45,455 nt of DNA, taken from NCBI GenBank assembly GCA_022376515.1, contig WTXI01000291.1:1-45455 (forward strand). The letters are read 5' to 3'. The first letter of the stretch is position 1, and each line of letters starts with the position of its first letter. Positions 43,850-45,455 of this stretch are shown here, piece by piece. The translations under genes were made by a program, and so were the position numbers. The notes under the pieces were generated by a model. That model made no database searches and was not told the DNA's origin. It worked only from the letters and a program-made list of their open reading frames with translations. The stretch comes from Lactifluus volemus (taxonomy: Eukaryota > Basidiomycota > Agaricomycetes > Russulales > Russulaceae).

Positions 43850-45455
43850 GCTGAGCGATGTTCACTCGTCACTTGTCACCCATCCCGTCGTACGTTGCAT
43901 GCACACATATACACGCACACGAATCCATTTCTTGTCCTCAAGGAAGATGCTATCAACGCTATATATGACATTTGTGAAAACCGTGATCCGGACGTTCGTC
44001 GCTCGCCACACGCTTATTCTATCCAATCCCAAAGAAACTTGGTTTTCCCCTCCCCGCTTCATCTCCTAGATGCGGATTGAGGATACAAGGCTATTGTTCG
44101 AATGTCAGAGGAGCATCTTATATGGGTAGAGAGGACGTCTTGGTGCAGTTACTTCAGAGCGGTGGGTGCCACATTCTCTTAGTTTTCTTTTCCCTCCCGA
44201 CGGAAAAGAATTGCATCTTAATTCATCGACGGTTTCCTCTAACCTCTTTTTTTTTCCCTTTTTTCATCAGATGAACCCACAGAGGTTGCGGTGGTCAATT
44301 GTCCAGCACCTCGAATTGGATTACGCTGAGCGTTCTCTGCGATCAAATCGTTCCTCCAGACAAACCCATCACTTGCGCACCCTGGTCGTGGCGTTCCTCG
44401 CAGAAGACGTGCGGAGGTCCCTCCTGACCAAGTTGCAGGGCCGAGGGAACATCTGCGCGGAGCAAGACCAAGCGCCGATAGACACCCTCCTCAAGGTGAG
44501 AGAGATCCGTCGTCCCTGATCAACTCTCTTCTGGCGCTGACAGAGAGTTACGGGGGTTTCGCGCAGTCCGTGTCCACATTTAGTGGCGCCTCCGCCTCCG
44601 CCTCGAAGATTACGAGGGACATTTTGGTTTTCCTACCCTCCTTCAACAGTGGCCGACCGACTGGATGCGGGAACGAACTTTCAGGCGTTCCTTGCGCAGG
44701 CTATGTCTTTGCTCAAGGAGGACCTCGCGCCGAGGCGATCCCTGCGACCAAGAGCGGGCCTCAAACTGTGCGACTTGTGTCCCGCGTAAAAGGCGTGTTG
44801 GACCCTTTCCAGCTTTGCGCTTCTACTGCTCGCGGCTTGCAGCCACCAGACGGGTCCGAGTCTGATGAGCTCGTCTCAATGCGGTGTCAAGTTGTGGACG
44901 CATTGGCCATCAACCTTCCGGTACGTTGGTCCGAGACAGCCTGCTACTCGCACCACCTCTCATTTCCATTCTTTGCGATGCAGGCTTCCATTCGAATAGC
45001 CCCGTCAGACGCGCAAGCGTGGCGGTCGTGCGAAATGCTCTTGCGAACGTGTCAGCAGGTTGGTGGACCGGACCTTACAGGAAAGCTGACAGACGTGATC
45101 TTTTCTTTTTATTTCCTTTTGCTCGGTGTCAGAGGAAGGAAGAGCAAACAAATGGGAACATTTCTGCTCACCTCGCTGATGAAAAACCGAACCCAGTCCA
45201 AAGGGATAGGAGATCTCAGCATAGTCAGCTCTTTTCTTGTTTTTTTTTTTCCTCGCCTTGCTCACCAGTTTCTTGTTGTTCATCTTGCTAGTCGTCGATC
45301 CAGTCCCCCAACCGTCCACACTTCCTGTAAAACCAAATTCGTCGCCGCTCAATCCCAGATATCCACCTTCCTGCTGACGTAATCCTAAACAAACGAAAAG
45401 CTGAGGAAGAGGATTCAAAGTGTACCACAAGATCGGGAGGGAGCGCAGAGGCTAC
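43850..45455 (+). pseudogene. API5: API5-like pseudogene F (type A), partial
   Basis: Type A API5 remnant running off the right edge. It carries EDAINAIYDICEN with the unit 2 type GATCCGGACG, IEDTRLLFE-type frameshift (one A lost in GGATTGAGGATAC, about 44086), the shared 7-base loss, QLLQS, an intron 44163-44270, DEPTEVAVV, VVAFLAEDVRRSLLTKLQ, SKITRDILVFLPSF, then several new small deletions (ACTTTCAGG, GGCGATCC, CCCGCGTAAAAG). No open product. Confidence 0.65.

Larger units (their letters stand above)
41478..45455 (+). repeat. Tandem segmental unit 4, partial (runs off the window)
   Basis: Start of a fourth unit: the 3' flank of NLR copy 4 interrupted by a 1-kb solo LTR, then the minus-strand remnant and an API5 type A pseudogene that runs off the right edge. 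The flank from 42514 to about 43600 is nearly identical to 2512-3600 of unit 1. The stretch 43600-44080 instead matches unit 2. Confidence 0.85.

Overview
The window looks like fungal nuclear DNA, most probably from an agaricomycete (mushroom-forming basidiomycete). The evidence is coding regions split by many short introns (about 48-60 bp, GT..AG), and NACHT-WD40 receptors of the multi-exon type that is common in that group. No species assignment is possible from the sequence alone.

The layout is a head-to-tail array of one segmental unit of roughly 12.5-13.8 kb. Each unit ends in a plus-strand NOD-like receptor (NLR) gene with eight exons: a C2-like N-terminal domain, a helical region, a NACHT NTPase, a winged-helix/linker region, fourteen WD40 repeats and a conserved C-terminal cap. 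Four copies are visible. Copy 1 (1-2491, 5' end outside the window) and copy 2 (9734-15219) carry frameshifts. Copy 3 (22181-27683, about 1709 aa) and copy 4 (35989-41477, about 1702 aa) splice into complete open frames. The receptors would act in the cytosol as nucleotide-switched sensors, the usual role proposed for fungal NWD proteins in non-self recognition; that role is inferred from the family.

Between receptors each unit holds, in order: a degenerate minus-strand coding remnant of unknown identity; a broken API5 (apoptosis inhibitor 5) type A pseudogene; a spacer; a relic of the NLR 5' end; a second API5 pseudogene (type B); another spacer; and the 5' flank of the next NLR. So each unit has an internal duplication nested inside the tandem duplication. 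Six API5 fragments are visible (3.85, 7.1, 16.5, 29.05, 33.1 and 43.85 kb) and none is intact.

Three insertions are each confined to one unit and so postdate the array. A 1014-bp TG..CA element with an ATGC target duplication, read as a solo LTR, lies 18 bp after the stop codon of NLR copy 4 (41496-42509). An approximately 0.89-kb minus-strand retrocopy with poly(A), an AATAAA signal and a 15-bp target duplication lies at 32229-33115. A composite block of about 2.1 kb (19380-21467) replaces the type B API5 module of its unit; it contains a tRNA-like SINE head, a 139-bp minisatellite and a 38-bp perfect palindrome.

The paralogues are mosaics of one another, both in the WD40 exon and in the flanks, which points to gene conversion or unequal exchange. 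Even so, every copy keeps exactly fourteen blades in the same register. The locus reads as an NLR 'nursery' where receptor copies are made, homogenised and lost.
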